The translations under genes were made by a program, and so were the position numbers. 16,263 nt of DNA from JAAYAY01 sp964429355 (GTDB lineage: Bacteria > Planctomycetota > Planctomycetia > Pirellulales > Thermoguttaceae). The stretch spans positions 1-16,263 of the forward strand of contig CAYSCH010000218.1 of NCBI GenBank assembly GCA_964429355.1, read 5' to 3'. The notes below the pieces were generated by a model that worked only from the letters and a program-made list of their open reading frames with translations, had not been told where the DNA came from and did not search any database. Of the stretch, positions 7,653 through 14,349 are shown one piece after another (within the stretch, counting starts at the first letter, position 1; each line of letters starts with the position of its first letter).

Positions 7653-8858
7653 CTAAGTGTTTCTATCATACCGGAGTTGGAGTTGCTCCCCTTCGAGTGC
7701 TCGCATCGGGGTAATGTCTTGAGCGATCTCCAGCGTCCCGCGGTAGTCGCCGTTCGCGTCGTGCAGGGCTACGAACCGAATATGGATGAAGCGATGGCCC
7801 ATGTGTTTCCAGAATTGAGCGGACGTTTCTCGCCCCGCCTTGAAATCGGACAGGATCTGGTCGACGTAATGAACGCTCCGGGGAGGATGGCAGCAGCGGA
7901 CGTCCCTGCCGAGGTTCGCCTCGCTTCGGTAGAAAACTGGTTGTGATCCCTTGGTGAAGTACCGTACTCGATCCTCGGCATCCACAAAGGTGATGTCGAC
8001 CGGCAACCGGGCATGAATCGAAACCAGTACGCCGACATCCAGAACGCCTGTGGGAAGTGACAGTTTGGGAAGCCCGGACGGAAGAACAGCGTGTTCCACG
8101 GGTGGGCCATCGGAATCACCCAGCTCGGGCTCAATCAGACACCAGCCGATCTCGGGGGAATACTTCCGTATGATCGCCCAATCTGCCGCATCCAGCACAT
8201 CGCGTGCCATCGGCAGGAGCACTCGTTCTTCGAGAAAAATCATCCACCGGACATCATCCAGCAATGGGCCAACGACGGAATCGGCGAGCAACGACAGTCT
8301 GTCGGCACTGAACTCGCTGGAAGCAAACTGCAGATCAAGGTACTTCAACCACTGCCGGATTTCGTCGTGGGCCGCCCAGAGAATGCGGCCCGGACGCTCA
8401 ATTCCGTGGAGCTCCATCCTCGCGAACAACAAGAACTCCTGACGTCGGTAGTGGTTGTCGACCGCAGAGAGTTCTGTCAGTGCCGTGCGGGCTCGACCAA
8501 AGGTCTCCGCCGAGCCAAGACCCTGCATGGCAGCACAGCACAACTCCACCTGCCGCTCGAGGGCTTCGTTCTCGCGTCGAAACTCTCGCAGCGGATGGCC
8601 AGGCGAGTCGCTCATGCCAGACACGTCGGCCCGTTGACTGAGAGTCCCTGCCCAGTCAACAAAGTGTTGGAGCACCTCCCTGGAAAGTCCTTCTGCAGCC
8701 AGTTCGAGAATCACTGTGGCAAATCGGGTAACCGTGATCACCGACACAAGTGCCAGAAATTTCACCCGGACCTCGTCTGTTGGATCTCCCAGGCGCAACG
8801 ACGCTGCCAGCGAGCGATAGGGACTCAGACTCTCGGTGCGTTCACCGTCGGCAGACAT
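7653..8858 (-). CDS. DUF438-hemerythrin-PAS protein
   Basis: 401 residues, soluble, no signal peptide. The order is a DUF438-like N-terminal helical domain (about 10-80), a hemerythrin-like domain (about 85-235) and a PAS domain of the PAS_10 kind (about 283-385). Candidate diiron ligands are His88, His136, Glu141, His151, His164 and Glu210/211, in FRRENEALE, NHYRRQE, ELHGIERPG, AAHDEIRQW and FLEERVLLPM. The PAS part carries LPVDITFVDAEDRVRYF and the family hallmark RCCHPPRSVH (321-330). The ensemble suggests a cytoplasmic sensor of oxygen, nitric oxide or redox state with no attached output domain; the ligand is inferred. The start is ATG with GGGAGAA about ten bases upstream. The HAD gene ends 40 bases before it on the same strand, so the two may be co-transcribed. 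Confidence 0.87.
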   Translation of the reverse strand: MSADGERTESLSPYRSLAASLRLGDPTDEVRVKFLALVSVITVTRFATVILELAAEGLSREVLQHFVDWAGTLSQRADVSGMSDSPGHPLREFRRENEALERQVELCCAAMQGLGSAETFGRARTALTELSAVDNHYRRQEFLLFARMELHGIERPGRILWAAHDEIRQWLKYLDLQFASSEFSADRLSLLADSVVGPLLDDVRWMIFLEERVLLPMARDVLDAADWAIIRKYSPEIGWCLIEPELGDSDGPPVEHAVLPSGLPKLSLPTGVLDVGVLVSIHARLPVDITFVDAEDRVRYFTKGSQPVFYRSEANLGRDVRCCHPPRSVHYVDQILSDFKAGRETSAQFWKHMGHRFIHIRFVALHDANGDYRGTLEIAQDITPMRALEGEQLQLRYDRNT

Positions 8859-8898
8859 GATACGCAGTTCTCCCTCATTGCCCGGTCAATTGAAACGT

Positions 8899-9609
8899 TC
8901 AACGCGGACTCGCAACGAGCCGCCGAAACACCTCGGGAGTCAGTTCGGCAAGCGAGTCGACGACCAGGTCGGCATCGGACAATTGGCTGCGGATCCGTCC
9001 TGTACTTGCCATGCCCACGCAGTGCATACCGGCCGCGCGAGCGGCCTTCAGGCCCAGCGGGGCATCTTCGACGACAACGCACCGTTCCGGCGGCATTCCC
9101 AGCCGCTTCGCGGCGACCAGAAACACCTCGGGATCGGGTTTGCCGCGCGTGACGTCCTGCGCTGTGACCAGAGCCGCAAACAGATCGGATGCTGCCAGTT
9201 TCTCGATCACCAACGCCACATTTTCCGGCGGCGCCGACGATCCGACCGCCATCAGAATGCCCTCGGAAGCCAGAGAAGTCAACAACACGACCACTCCAGG
9301 CATAGGAGGGAAATTCTCGGAGATGATTTGCCGAAAGGCTTCTTCTTTTCGATCATCGAAGTCGCTGACGGCGGCCCGATCGCCGGCCTTTTCGGGCCAA
9401 AGATAGGCGATGATTTCCCGGCTCGTTCGCCCAAACGTTTCGGCGAACTGCTCGCGGGTCATTTCCGCCTGTTCCTGGCGGGCTACGACCTTCCAACTCT
9501 CGAAGTGTGCCTCGAAGGTATCGATGAGCACCCCGTCCATATCGAAGATCACGGCGATTTCTCCGTTTCCCATTCGCTCCAACCTCGTCTCTGCCAACAG
9601 TCTCTTCAC
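8899..9609 (-). CDS. HAD-superfamily phosphatase / phosphoglucomutase-like hydrolase
   Basis: 236 residues of the HAD subfamily I (Gph / beta-phosphoglucomutase type). Motif I is FDMDGVLID with nucleophile Asp23 and acid/base Asp25. A helical cap follows at about 30-100. Motif II is VGSS (Ser124), motif III is GKPDPE (Lys157) and motif IV is VVEDAPLG (Glu181, Asp182). All catalytic residues are present, so it should be an active cytoplasmic magnesium-dependent phosphohydrolase or phosphomutase on a small phosphorylated metabolite. The substrate cannot be told from sequence. GTG at 9609, with GAGG about eight bases upstream, gives the long form. ATG at 9573 (MGNGEIAVIFDMDG) would give the usual short HAD N-terminus and is an equally fair start. 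It precedes the DUF438 gene by 40 bases. Confidence 0.88.
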   Translation of the reverse strand: MKRLLAETRLERMGNGEIAVIFDMDGVLIDTFEAHFESWKVVARQEQAEMTREQFAETFGRTSREIIAYLWPEKAGDRAAVSDFDDRKEEAFRQIISENFPPMPGVVVLLTSLASEGILMAVGSSAPPENVALVIEKLAASDLFAALVTAQDVTRGKPDPEVFLVAAKRLGMPPERCVVVEDAPLGLKAARAAGMHCVGMASTGRIRSQLSDADLVVDSLAELTPEVFRRLVASPR

Positions 9610-9643
9610 TTCCCGGCCCTCTATGGAAGGGCAAACAGAACGT

Positions 9644-9832
9644 TCAGTGTGGCAGGCAACTCCGGAATTGGCAACCTGGGAGGAGTGAAACGAAGGCCGC
9701 CACCCCAGGAATCAGGCGGTCGCTGTAGAAGCGGCCTTCACCATCGGTTGCCGTGCGTAGGGTGCAGCCAAGGTACCGAACCGAAGCAGGAGGGTTTGTT
9801 TCCATCACGTCGCTGCTACCATCCCGTCGCAT
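9644..9832 (-). pseudogene. Possible remnant of a carboxypeptidase-regulatory-like domain
   Basis: A 62-residue frame includes TATDGEGRFYSDRLIPG. This resembles the TDxxGRFxxxxLxPG core of carboxypeptidase-regulatory-like beta domains, which are common in planctomycete secreted proteins. Nothing before or after it continues the domain, and there is no signal peptide or Shine-Dalgarno. It may be a decayed fragment or a chance match. Confidence 0.2.
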
Positions 9833-9843
9833 CCCCTCCCGCC

Positions 9844-9890
9844 AAGAAAAAGCAAGCGAGGCGGCCCTCCCCTTGGCAGAACCGCCTCGC
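9844..9890 (-). terminator. Rho-independent terminator, likely for the NiSOD gene
   Basis: On the minus strand GCGAGGCGG (9890-9882) pairs perfectly with CCGCCTCGC (9864-9856) across a 17-base loop, followed at once by TTGCTTTTTCTT. The nine-base GC-rich stem with a T-run suits intrinsic termination of transcripts coming from the NiSOD gene, whose stop is 143 bases upstream. Confidence 0.6.
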
Positions 9891-10032
9891 AGGCATATCG
9901 TTGTCCGCTTCGCTCCCGCCGTTTCGTGCTGCCTGAATCAAGCGATCGCACCACAGAAAAGCTGAAACGGATTGCAGGTTGCCCTCTGCAAGCGTGTGTC
10001 TGGTGGCACACCAGGGATCGCACGTGCGACGG

Positions 10033-10530
10033 TTACTGCTTCTTCGCTTCCTGGTGGCCGCCGTACACGTGGCTGAAGTCGTGAACCAGTTCCCGGAGCT
10101 TGGTCGTGTTGGCCGTATCGGTCGTTTGCTTCGATTTCATCGCATAAACGAGCATCTCGTGGAGCAACGTCAGTTGCCTCACGTACTTTTCGGTGGTCGC
10201 AGCGTCCGAATCAGGTGTGAGCGGCTTAACCCGCTGAGTCATGAAGTACTGGGTGACAATCTCCTGAAATTGGTTGGCGTGGTCTTCCTTGTTCATGACC
10301 CACCGGACGAGCTGGTTCTGATTCTGGGGACTCTCGGCCGACAACTTCACGATCTCGTTCATCGACTTCTCGATGGTCGTGATGTGTTCGTTGAGCAGGG
10401 TGATCCGGGTGTCGTCGTCATAGATCCCGCAGGGAATCTCGCAGTGGGCCGAAGCTCGCATCGACCACATGCCCAGCATCGCAACAACCACCAACGGAAC
10501 AGCCAGTTTCCACCAATTCTGTCTTACCAT
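10033..10530 (-). CDS. sodN: Nickel superoxide dismutase with N-terminal signal peptide
   Basis: 165 residues. NiSOD converts superoxide to hydrogen peroxide and oxygen using a nickel ion held by the N-terminal hook. The hook is unmistakable: HCEIPCGIYDDD, matching HCxxPCGxY with mature His1, Cys2, Cys6 and Tyr9. It is preceded by a 28-residue Sec-type signal (MVRQ, a hydrophobic core, then SMRASA) whose AxA cleavage point falls directly before His29. Ordinary signal peptidase cleavage would therefore free the His1 amino group that binds nickel. The mature chain of 137 residues is helical and longer than the roughly 117-residue Streptomyces enzyme, with a polar tail ending in HQEAKKQ. Glutamate replaces the aspartate found at mature position 3 in Streptomyces. 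The ATG at 10530 has AGGAG six bases upstream; in-frame ATGs at 10584 and 10566 would put extra residues before the signal. No SodX-like peptidase gene is adjacent. Confidence 0.95.
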   Translation of the reverse strand: MVRQNWWKLAVPLVVVAMLGMWSMRASAHCEIPCGIYDDDTRITLLNEHITTIEKSMNEIVKLSAESPQNQNQLVRWVMNKEDHANQFQEIVTQYFMTQRVKPLTPDSDAATTEKYVRQLTLLHEMLVYAMKSKQTTDTANTTKLRELVHDFSHVYGGHQEAKKQ

Positions 10531-10536
10531 CGAATT

Positions 10537-10541
10537 CTCCT
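10537..10541 (-). promoter_or_regulatory. Shine-Dalgarno that decides the NiSOD start
   Basis: On the minus strand AGGAG lies six bases before the ATG at 10530. It favours this start over two upstream in-frame ATGs and gives a normal signal peptide length. Confidence 0.75.
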
Positions 10542-10597
10542 TTGCATTCCACTTTCCATGGACCATTGTCGCACGGAACACCAAATTGGCTTGGTTC

Positions 10598-10619
10598 GGT
10601 CAGGAGGTATCGCCTGACC
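10598..10619. repeat. Inverted repeat 68 bases upstream of the NiSOD start
   Basis: GGTCAGG and CCTGACC form a perfect seven-base inverted repeat around an eight-base spacer. The place, just upstream of the NiSOD reading frame, fits an operator or a 5' leader hairpin. No regulator is identified. Confidence 0.5.
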
Positions 10620-10859
10620 CAATTATTGCAGGAATTCTAGGAGACCGTTCCAGCCGCGAACCGTCCTGGCAGCCACCTGGCAGAAGATCGCGGACAGCGA
10701 ATCTCTGGTGAAACGGCTTCGTCGGCAAGCCCCCAATTGCGGATTCTCCAAATCGATGGCCCACTACCCCCAAAAAACGGCCATTTCCCCGTCGCTTCCA
10801 TCTGTCCGGCGCAGTTCTGGAAGGACCTCGGCCAGACGACGTCTCAGGTGTCAAAACGC

Positions 10860-10874
10860 CGGGCCCCAGGCCCG
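10860..10874. repeat. GC-rich hairpin in the Ogt-NiSOD intergenic region
   Basis: CGGGCC and GGCCCG are complementary across a three-base loop. A second short pairing (TCCC/GGGA around CTTC) follows about 20 bases further on. No T-run follows on either strand, so it is not called a terminator. Confidence 0.45.
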
Positions 10875-11019
10875 ATTCTGCGATTTCCCCTTCGGGACAC
10901 TTCCGGAACAACCCTGACCGCCCCACCCTCCGTCGCCTTCCTGCCGCGCCGTGCGACGCAACCAGTCGAGCTGTAGAACACGGCACCGCGATTTTCCCCC
11001 CACAACTCCGCAGGATCTT

Positions 11020-11547
11020 TCAGGCACCCTCCAGGTCCAGCAACCGTCGCTTGAGGCCTATTCCTCCCGGAGCGGAGAAGCCGCCAAGCCGCCCCACGGC
11101 CCCCACTACCCGATGACAGGGCACAATCAGAGGGACGCGATTGGTTGCCATGCACCGCCCAACCGCCCGGGCGGCTCGTGGAGACCCCGCCTTCTCGGCA
11201 AGAGCCGCGTAGGACGCGGTTCTCCCATAGGGAATCGCCCGACAAGCCGTCAACACCCGCTGGCCAAACGGCGTCAGGTGGGTAGTGTCGACGGCCACAT
11301 CCGAAAAGTCGTCGGGCCGTCCGTCAGCGTAGTCCTGCAGGCGTGCCACGAGCCTGGGATCCGGGCACCGGTCCGAAAACGCCGGCGGGGTCACGTCACC
11401 CATCGCCGCGATCGCAGCCAATGCCTCCTTGCGAGTTCCGTGTCCGAAGGTCAGACGTGCCACCACGGTCCCTTTCCAAACGACACCAAACCAGCCCAGA
11501 TTAGTCTTAAACACCGCAGCACACAGTTGATAAGATTCCTGGCTCAT
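11020..11547 (-). CDS. ogt: Methylated-DNA--protein-cysteine S-methyltransferase
   Basis: 175 residues. It repairs O6-alkylguanine in DNA by moving the alkyl group to its own cysteine, which inactivates the protein. The active-site motif PCHRVV (143-148) has nucleophile Cys144. The DNA-binding helices are in PFGQRVLTACRAIPYGRT and GSPRAARAVGRCMATN (121-136), including the expected arginine and Asn136. The LGGFSAPGG loop (154-162) is the substrate-pocket end. There is a short Ogt-type N-terminal domain and no Ada regulatory part. The ATG at 11547 has GGAAG six bases before it; the upstream in-frame ATGs at 11613 and 11601 would add residues unlike the family. It stands alone, with divergent and co-directional neighbours of unrelated function. 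Confidence 0.93.
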   Translation of the reverse strand: MSQESYQLCAAVFKTNLGWFGVVWKGTVVARLTFGHGTRKEALAAIAAMGDVTPPAFSDRCPDPRLVARLQDYADGRPDDFSDVAVDTTHLTPFGQRVLTACRAIPYGRTASYAALAEKAGSPRAARAVGRCMATNRVPLIVPCHRVVGAVGRLGGFSAPGGIGLKRRLLDLEGA

Positions 11548-11962
11548 TTCAAGCTTCCATTGCGTACAGGTTGGATTCGAACGAGCGAATCGTTCAACCA
11601 TCGTCTGCCTCATGACTCGACTGTTTCACTGGCTCCCCATACGCCATCCAGCCTTGCCTCTGCGTATTGAAGGTGTATCAAGTTGGCGACAAACCGGCAG
11701 TTCGTCTCTCACGTGCTGTCGGTCCGCCCAACCGGCCACGTCGCCTTACTCCACAGAGGGGGATGCGGCTTTGACAGTCTCAAGGCCCACCTTCTATACT
11801 ACAAGCATTCCGGCGATGGGAACACTTGCGGGGAGGTTCGGATCGGTTGCCAAGAGGGGCCTGGAGTGAAGTCCTTTGCTGCCCCCCTTTCGCGCTGTCT
11901 TATCTTCCGCTGCCCCTGCCGGATAACCAACACGTCCTCGATACGAACTGGAATCGATCTGG
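11548..11962. other. 415-base divergent intergenic region
   Basis: It lies between Ogt (minus) and the 247-residue unknown (plus) and should hold both promoters. Next to the Ogt start is a hairpin (GATTCG/CGAATC at 11574-11591, flanked by GGTTG at 11569-11573 and CAACC at 11595-11599). It looked like a tRNA T-arm at first sight but does not fold as one. The small frames in both directions have no recognisable sequence. Confidence 0.5.
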
Positions 11963-12706
11963 ATGACCCCCTACAGTTCCCTTTGCGACGACTTCTACAT
12001 CAACATGAACCTGAGCACGGAGATGGACCTTCCCGCCAATCGGGAGACAATTCTCCATTTCTTTGAGCGCGTTCAAAAACAGTATCCCACGATGCGGAAT
12101 TTTTACAGTCGCGAGCGTGGAGATTACATTCTGGAAGAGGACAAGGATCAGGGCAACTACCGCTGGTGCACGATCGAGTCGCGTCGTCTCTGCTCGGGGC
12201 ATGTCAATCCGGACACGATCGAAGCCGCCCTTGAGCAACACCACCTTGTCCTCCAATTGGCTCCATACGACCTTTCCGTCAGCCCGTTGGATTGCGAAGC
12301 CCTCGACCTCCTTTTCGGATTCGACTACACCTACCGAGGCAATCACAACCAGTTGGTCGCCGAGGCCCTCGGTGTTAGCCCCTCGTTGGAGCGGCTCTTG
12401 GACCTGCCCGGCGCGACCGTGATCAACTATGAACCTTCGCTGACACTGTCGCTCGACGACGACTGCCGTCTCCAGTGCCGTGTGAGTGTGGAAAACCGCA
12501 CAAACGCCTATCAGATCCGAACCGGCGAGTTTCCGGAAGAGCAGCTCAGTGTCTATGTCACGGCAAGACAATACGGCAGTCTTAAGGCGGCAACGACATT
12601 TGACGACACTCTCAAGCAGCTCGAAGGAATCTGCCACGACATTCTCGAGAACTACGCCATCGAGCATGTGCTCCAGCCGCTGCAACGGACAATCGCCTTG
12701 AAATAG
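11963..12706 (+). CDS. Conserved-looking planctomycete protein of unknown function (247 aa)
   Basis: A soluble protein of 247 residues without signal peptide or membrane segment. The dense, compositionally normal sequence argues for a real gene. Notable parts are DDFYINMNLSTEMDLP (9-24), FFERVQKQYPTMRNFY (33-48), YILEEDKDQGNYRW (55-68), LAPYDLSVSPLDCEALDLLF (99-118), GFDYTYRGNHNQLVAEALG (119-137) and ENRTNAYQIRTG (177-188). I associate these with hypothetical proteins found in planctomycetes, but know no biochemical function. Cysteines at 8, 69, 77, 111, 168, 172 and 224 form no clear metal motif. ATG at 11963 has only a weak GGA upstream; ATG at 12005 (MNLSTEMDLP) is an alternative but would cut into DDFYIN. 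It is convergent with the DUF1598 gene. Confidence 0.8.
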   Translation: MTPYSSLCDDFYINMNLSTEMDLPANRETILHFFERVQKQYPTMRNFYSRERGDYILEEDKDQGNYRWCTIESRRLCSGHVNPDTIEAALEQHHLVLQLAPYDLSVSPLDCEALDLLFGFDYTYRGNHNQLVAEALGVSPSLERLLDLPGATVINYEPSLTLSLDDDCRLQCRVSVENRTNAYQIRTGEFPEEQLSVYVTARQYGSLKAATTFDDTLKQLEGICHDILENYAIEHVLQPLQRTIALK

Positions 12707-12792
12707 CCAAATCGCAGCAACGCCCGCGAGCCAGGAGCCCCCTGCAACGCCAGCACTTGCGTTTCGGATTCACTGGCCTTGACCGCCAATCC

Positions 12793-14349
12793 CTAGTCCC
12801 ACCACCAGCGGTTGTCCTCCATCGGGGGTGGGGAACTGACGGTGCGCTGCGAGGCGACCCGGCCTCCACGATCCGAGCCAAGCGACTTGGTCCGCAGCAC
12901 GTATCCAGGATCGATACGCACACCGCCACTCACACCCACGATGAACTCCCCACGCCCTGTGGATCGGTGGTTGATTACCGAGTCCACCGCTCGTGGCATC
13001 GGCCCGAGACGGACGCTCCAGTCGCGAAGGTGGGACATTTCCCAGCCAACCATTTCGGCAAGATCTTGTCGCTCCACCAGGGCCGCAACCAGGGCCAGAT
13101 CGCAGATGTTCCGCAACTCGGCATAGACCGGGTACTGCCGGCAAAGCTCGTCAAAGTGCTTGGTAAAGGATGCTGCGAACTCGCGGTTCAAAGCGTCGGA
13201 CTCACCGGTGTGAACCCGACGGCCGTCGGCTTCCAGCAGTTCATTTTCACTCAGAACCTGGGCCCCGGGACCGGTGATCGCGAAGGCGTTGCGTTCAGCG
13301 GTGGCCGTAACCGAGTCGTAGTTCAGGGTGAACCACCACCTCAGGACCGACATGGTGGCGTTGGCCGTTTCATCGTTACGGGCCAGCTCGAGATAGCTTT
13401 CCACTCCACGCACACCGGGCTCGATCCCCATCCCCACCAGTTTCATATGGTAGTCCGCTTCCAGCATGATCGAGGCCACGCGAGTCTGCGGATCGATTCC
13501 GTAGACTTCCAGGTTCTGCTGCCCCAGCTCCTGGCGAAGCTGGTCGAGCCAGACATCGCGTGTCCCGCGCTTGAGCGGTTGCAGGGCGGACCGTTCTGCG
13601 AAGGCTTTCACCCGGGCCAACCCCTCCTGAGTCGGCACGATCAGACAGCCGAAGCGAAGCTCCTGACTGCCTGCCATCTGCCGGAACACCACGATCAGAT
13701 CGTCAAGCTGAACGATCGGTTCCCCCGTCTCGACACTGACGAACCGATTCTCCTCCGAAAGTCGCCAGTCGCCGGCCGGTCCCGCGAGAACCAGGTCGCC
13801 CGTTTCGGGATACACGAAGACGTATTCGATGCGTCGTATTCCAGCCAGGAGCGCCATCGCCACCGTCGGCCCCTTCCCGGCAGCCGACCGAAGCCGCAAC
13901 TCCTTCTCCAAACGCGGCAACGAGATCTTCCTCAGTGCTGAACTCTTCTGCACATCGTCACCAGGAGTGCGATAGGCCACCGTTCTTCGCAGCATGGAAA
14001 GTTCTGCGTCGGATGCCGCAGAAACAGCTTTCCGCAGTATGCCCTCTGGATCGATGACGACACCGGTCGCAAAAGGCTCGACCGAACCCGGCCCGCCAAC
14101 GTCCTCCCAGCTATCCGGCTTGACCGTCGAGGTGATGAGTCGGATGAGGCTGTCGAAGTCGGCCATGCTGCCCCCACCAAAGCCGCCGGGGAAGCCACCG
14201 AGCACTGGAGTCTGCACGCCCGGGTTGACCACACCGCCGATTGGCTGCTGAATCACCTGGGCCGAAGTCAACGGTGCCGCGAGGGCCAACAACGCTGCGA
14301 AACCGCCCAGAACGGCCAACCCCCAGGAGACGGATCGTGAAGCGTACAT
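12793..14349 (-). CDS. Secreted DUF1598-type planctomycete protein
   Basis: 518 residues. A signal peptide covers 1-30 (SWGLAVLGGFAALLALAAPLTSA, probable cut before QVIQQP). A Gly/Pro-rich spacer (37-61) follows, then LIRLITSTVKPDSWEDVGGP (68-87), a short motif also seen in other planctomycete exported proteins, including secretin-like ones. From about 95 to 480 is the DUF1598-like region, with SLPRLEKEL, RRIEYVFVYPETGDLVLAGP, FGCLIVPTQEGLARV, MKLVGMGIEPGVRGVESYL and YDSVTATAERNAFAITGPG. The tail ends EDNRWWWD. The role is unknown and no catalytic signature is visible. It is predicted to act in the periplasm or outside. The start is ATG with GGAGG eight bases upstream. A possible small membrane peptide lies 21 bases upstream on the same strand. 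Confidence 0.88.
   Translation of the reverse strand: MYASRSVSWGLAVLGGFAALLALAAPLTSAQVIQQPIGGVVNPGVQTPVLGGFPGGFGGGSMADFDSLIRLITSTVKPDSWEDVGGPGSVEPFATGVVIDPEGILRKAVSAASDAELSMLRRTVAYRTPGDDVQKSSALRKISLPRLEKELRLRSAAGKGPTVAMALLAGIRRIEYVFVYPETGDLVLAGPAGDWRLSEENRFVSVETGEPIVQLDDLIVVFRQMAGSQELRFGCLIVPTQEGLARVKAFAERSALQPLKRGTRDVWLDQLRQELGQQNLEVYGIDPQTRVASIMLEADYHMKLVGMGIEPGVRGVESYLELARNDETANATMSVLRWWFTLNYDSVTATAERNAFAITGPGAQVLSENELLEADGRRVHTGESDALNREFAASFTKHFDELCRQYPVYAELRNICDLALVAALVERQDLAEMVGWEMSHLRDWSVRLGPMPRAVDSVINHRSTGRGEFIVGVSGGVRIDPGYVLRTKSLGSDRGGRVASQRTVSSPPPMEDNRWWWD

Larger units (their letters stand above)
9610..10032. other. 423-base gap between the NiSOD and HAD genes
   Basis: Going down the minus strand from the NiSOD stop, the region holds a ten-base palindrome (CGCACGTGCG, 10019-10028), two six-base-stem hairpins (10000-10014 and 9972-9991) and a terminator-like hairpin (9856-9890). 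The HAD promoter must lie in the last 240 bases. The segment 9644-9832 has a weak domain-like translation, reported separately. Confidence 0.5.
10531..11019. other. 489-base intergenic region upstream of NiSOD
   Basis: It lies between the Ogt stop and the NiSOD start, both minus strand, and should contain the NiSOD promoter, which I could not place. It holds an inverted repeat at 10598-10619, a direct repeat of CCTGGCAG (10665-10672 and 10676-10683) and a GC-rich hairpin at 10860-10874. The overlapping frames (for example 10600-10986 and 10844-11245, both minus) are Arg/Gly-rich with no domain and look non-coding. Confidence 0.5.

Noticed and set aside
10600..11245. Long minus-strand frames of 128 and 133 residues
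   Set aside because: They are Arg/Gly/Ser-rich, overlap each other and the Ogt gene, lack ribosome sites and have no domain.
11569..11599. GGATTCGAAC-like sequence suggesting a tRNA T-arm
   Set aside because: The five-base T-stem does not pair on either strand, and no D-arm, anticodon arm or acceptor stem can be formed around it.
11683..12066. 127-residue plus-strand frame before the unknown gene
   Set aside because: It runs into the 247-residue gene in another frame, its composition is unlike a protein and it has no ribosome site.
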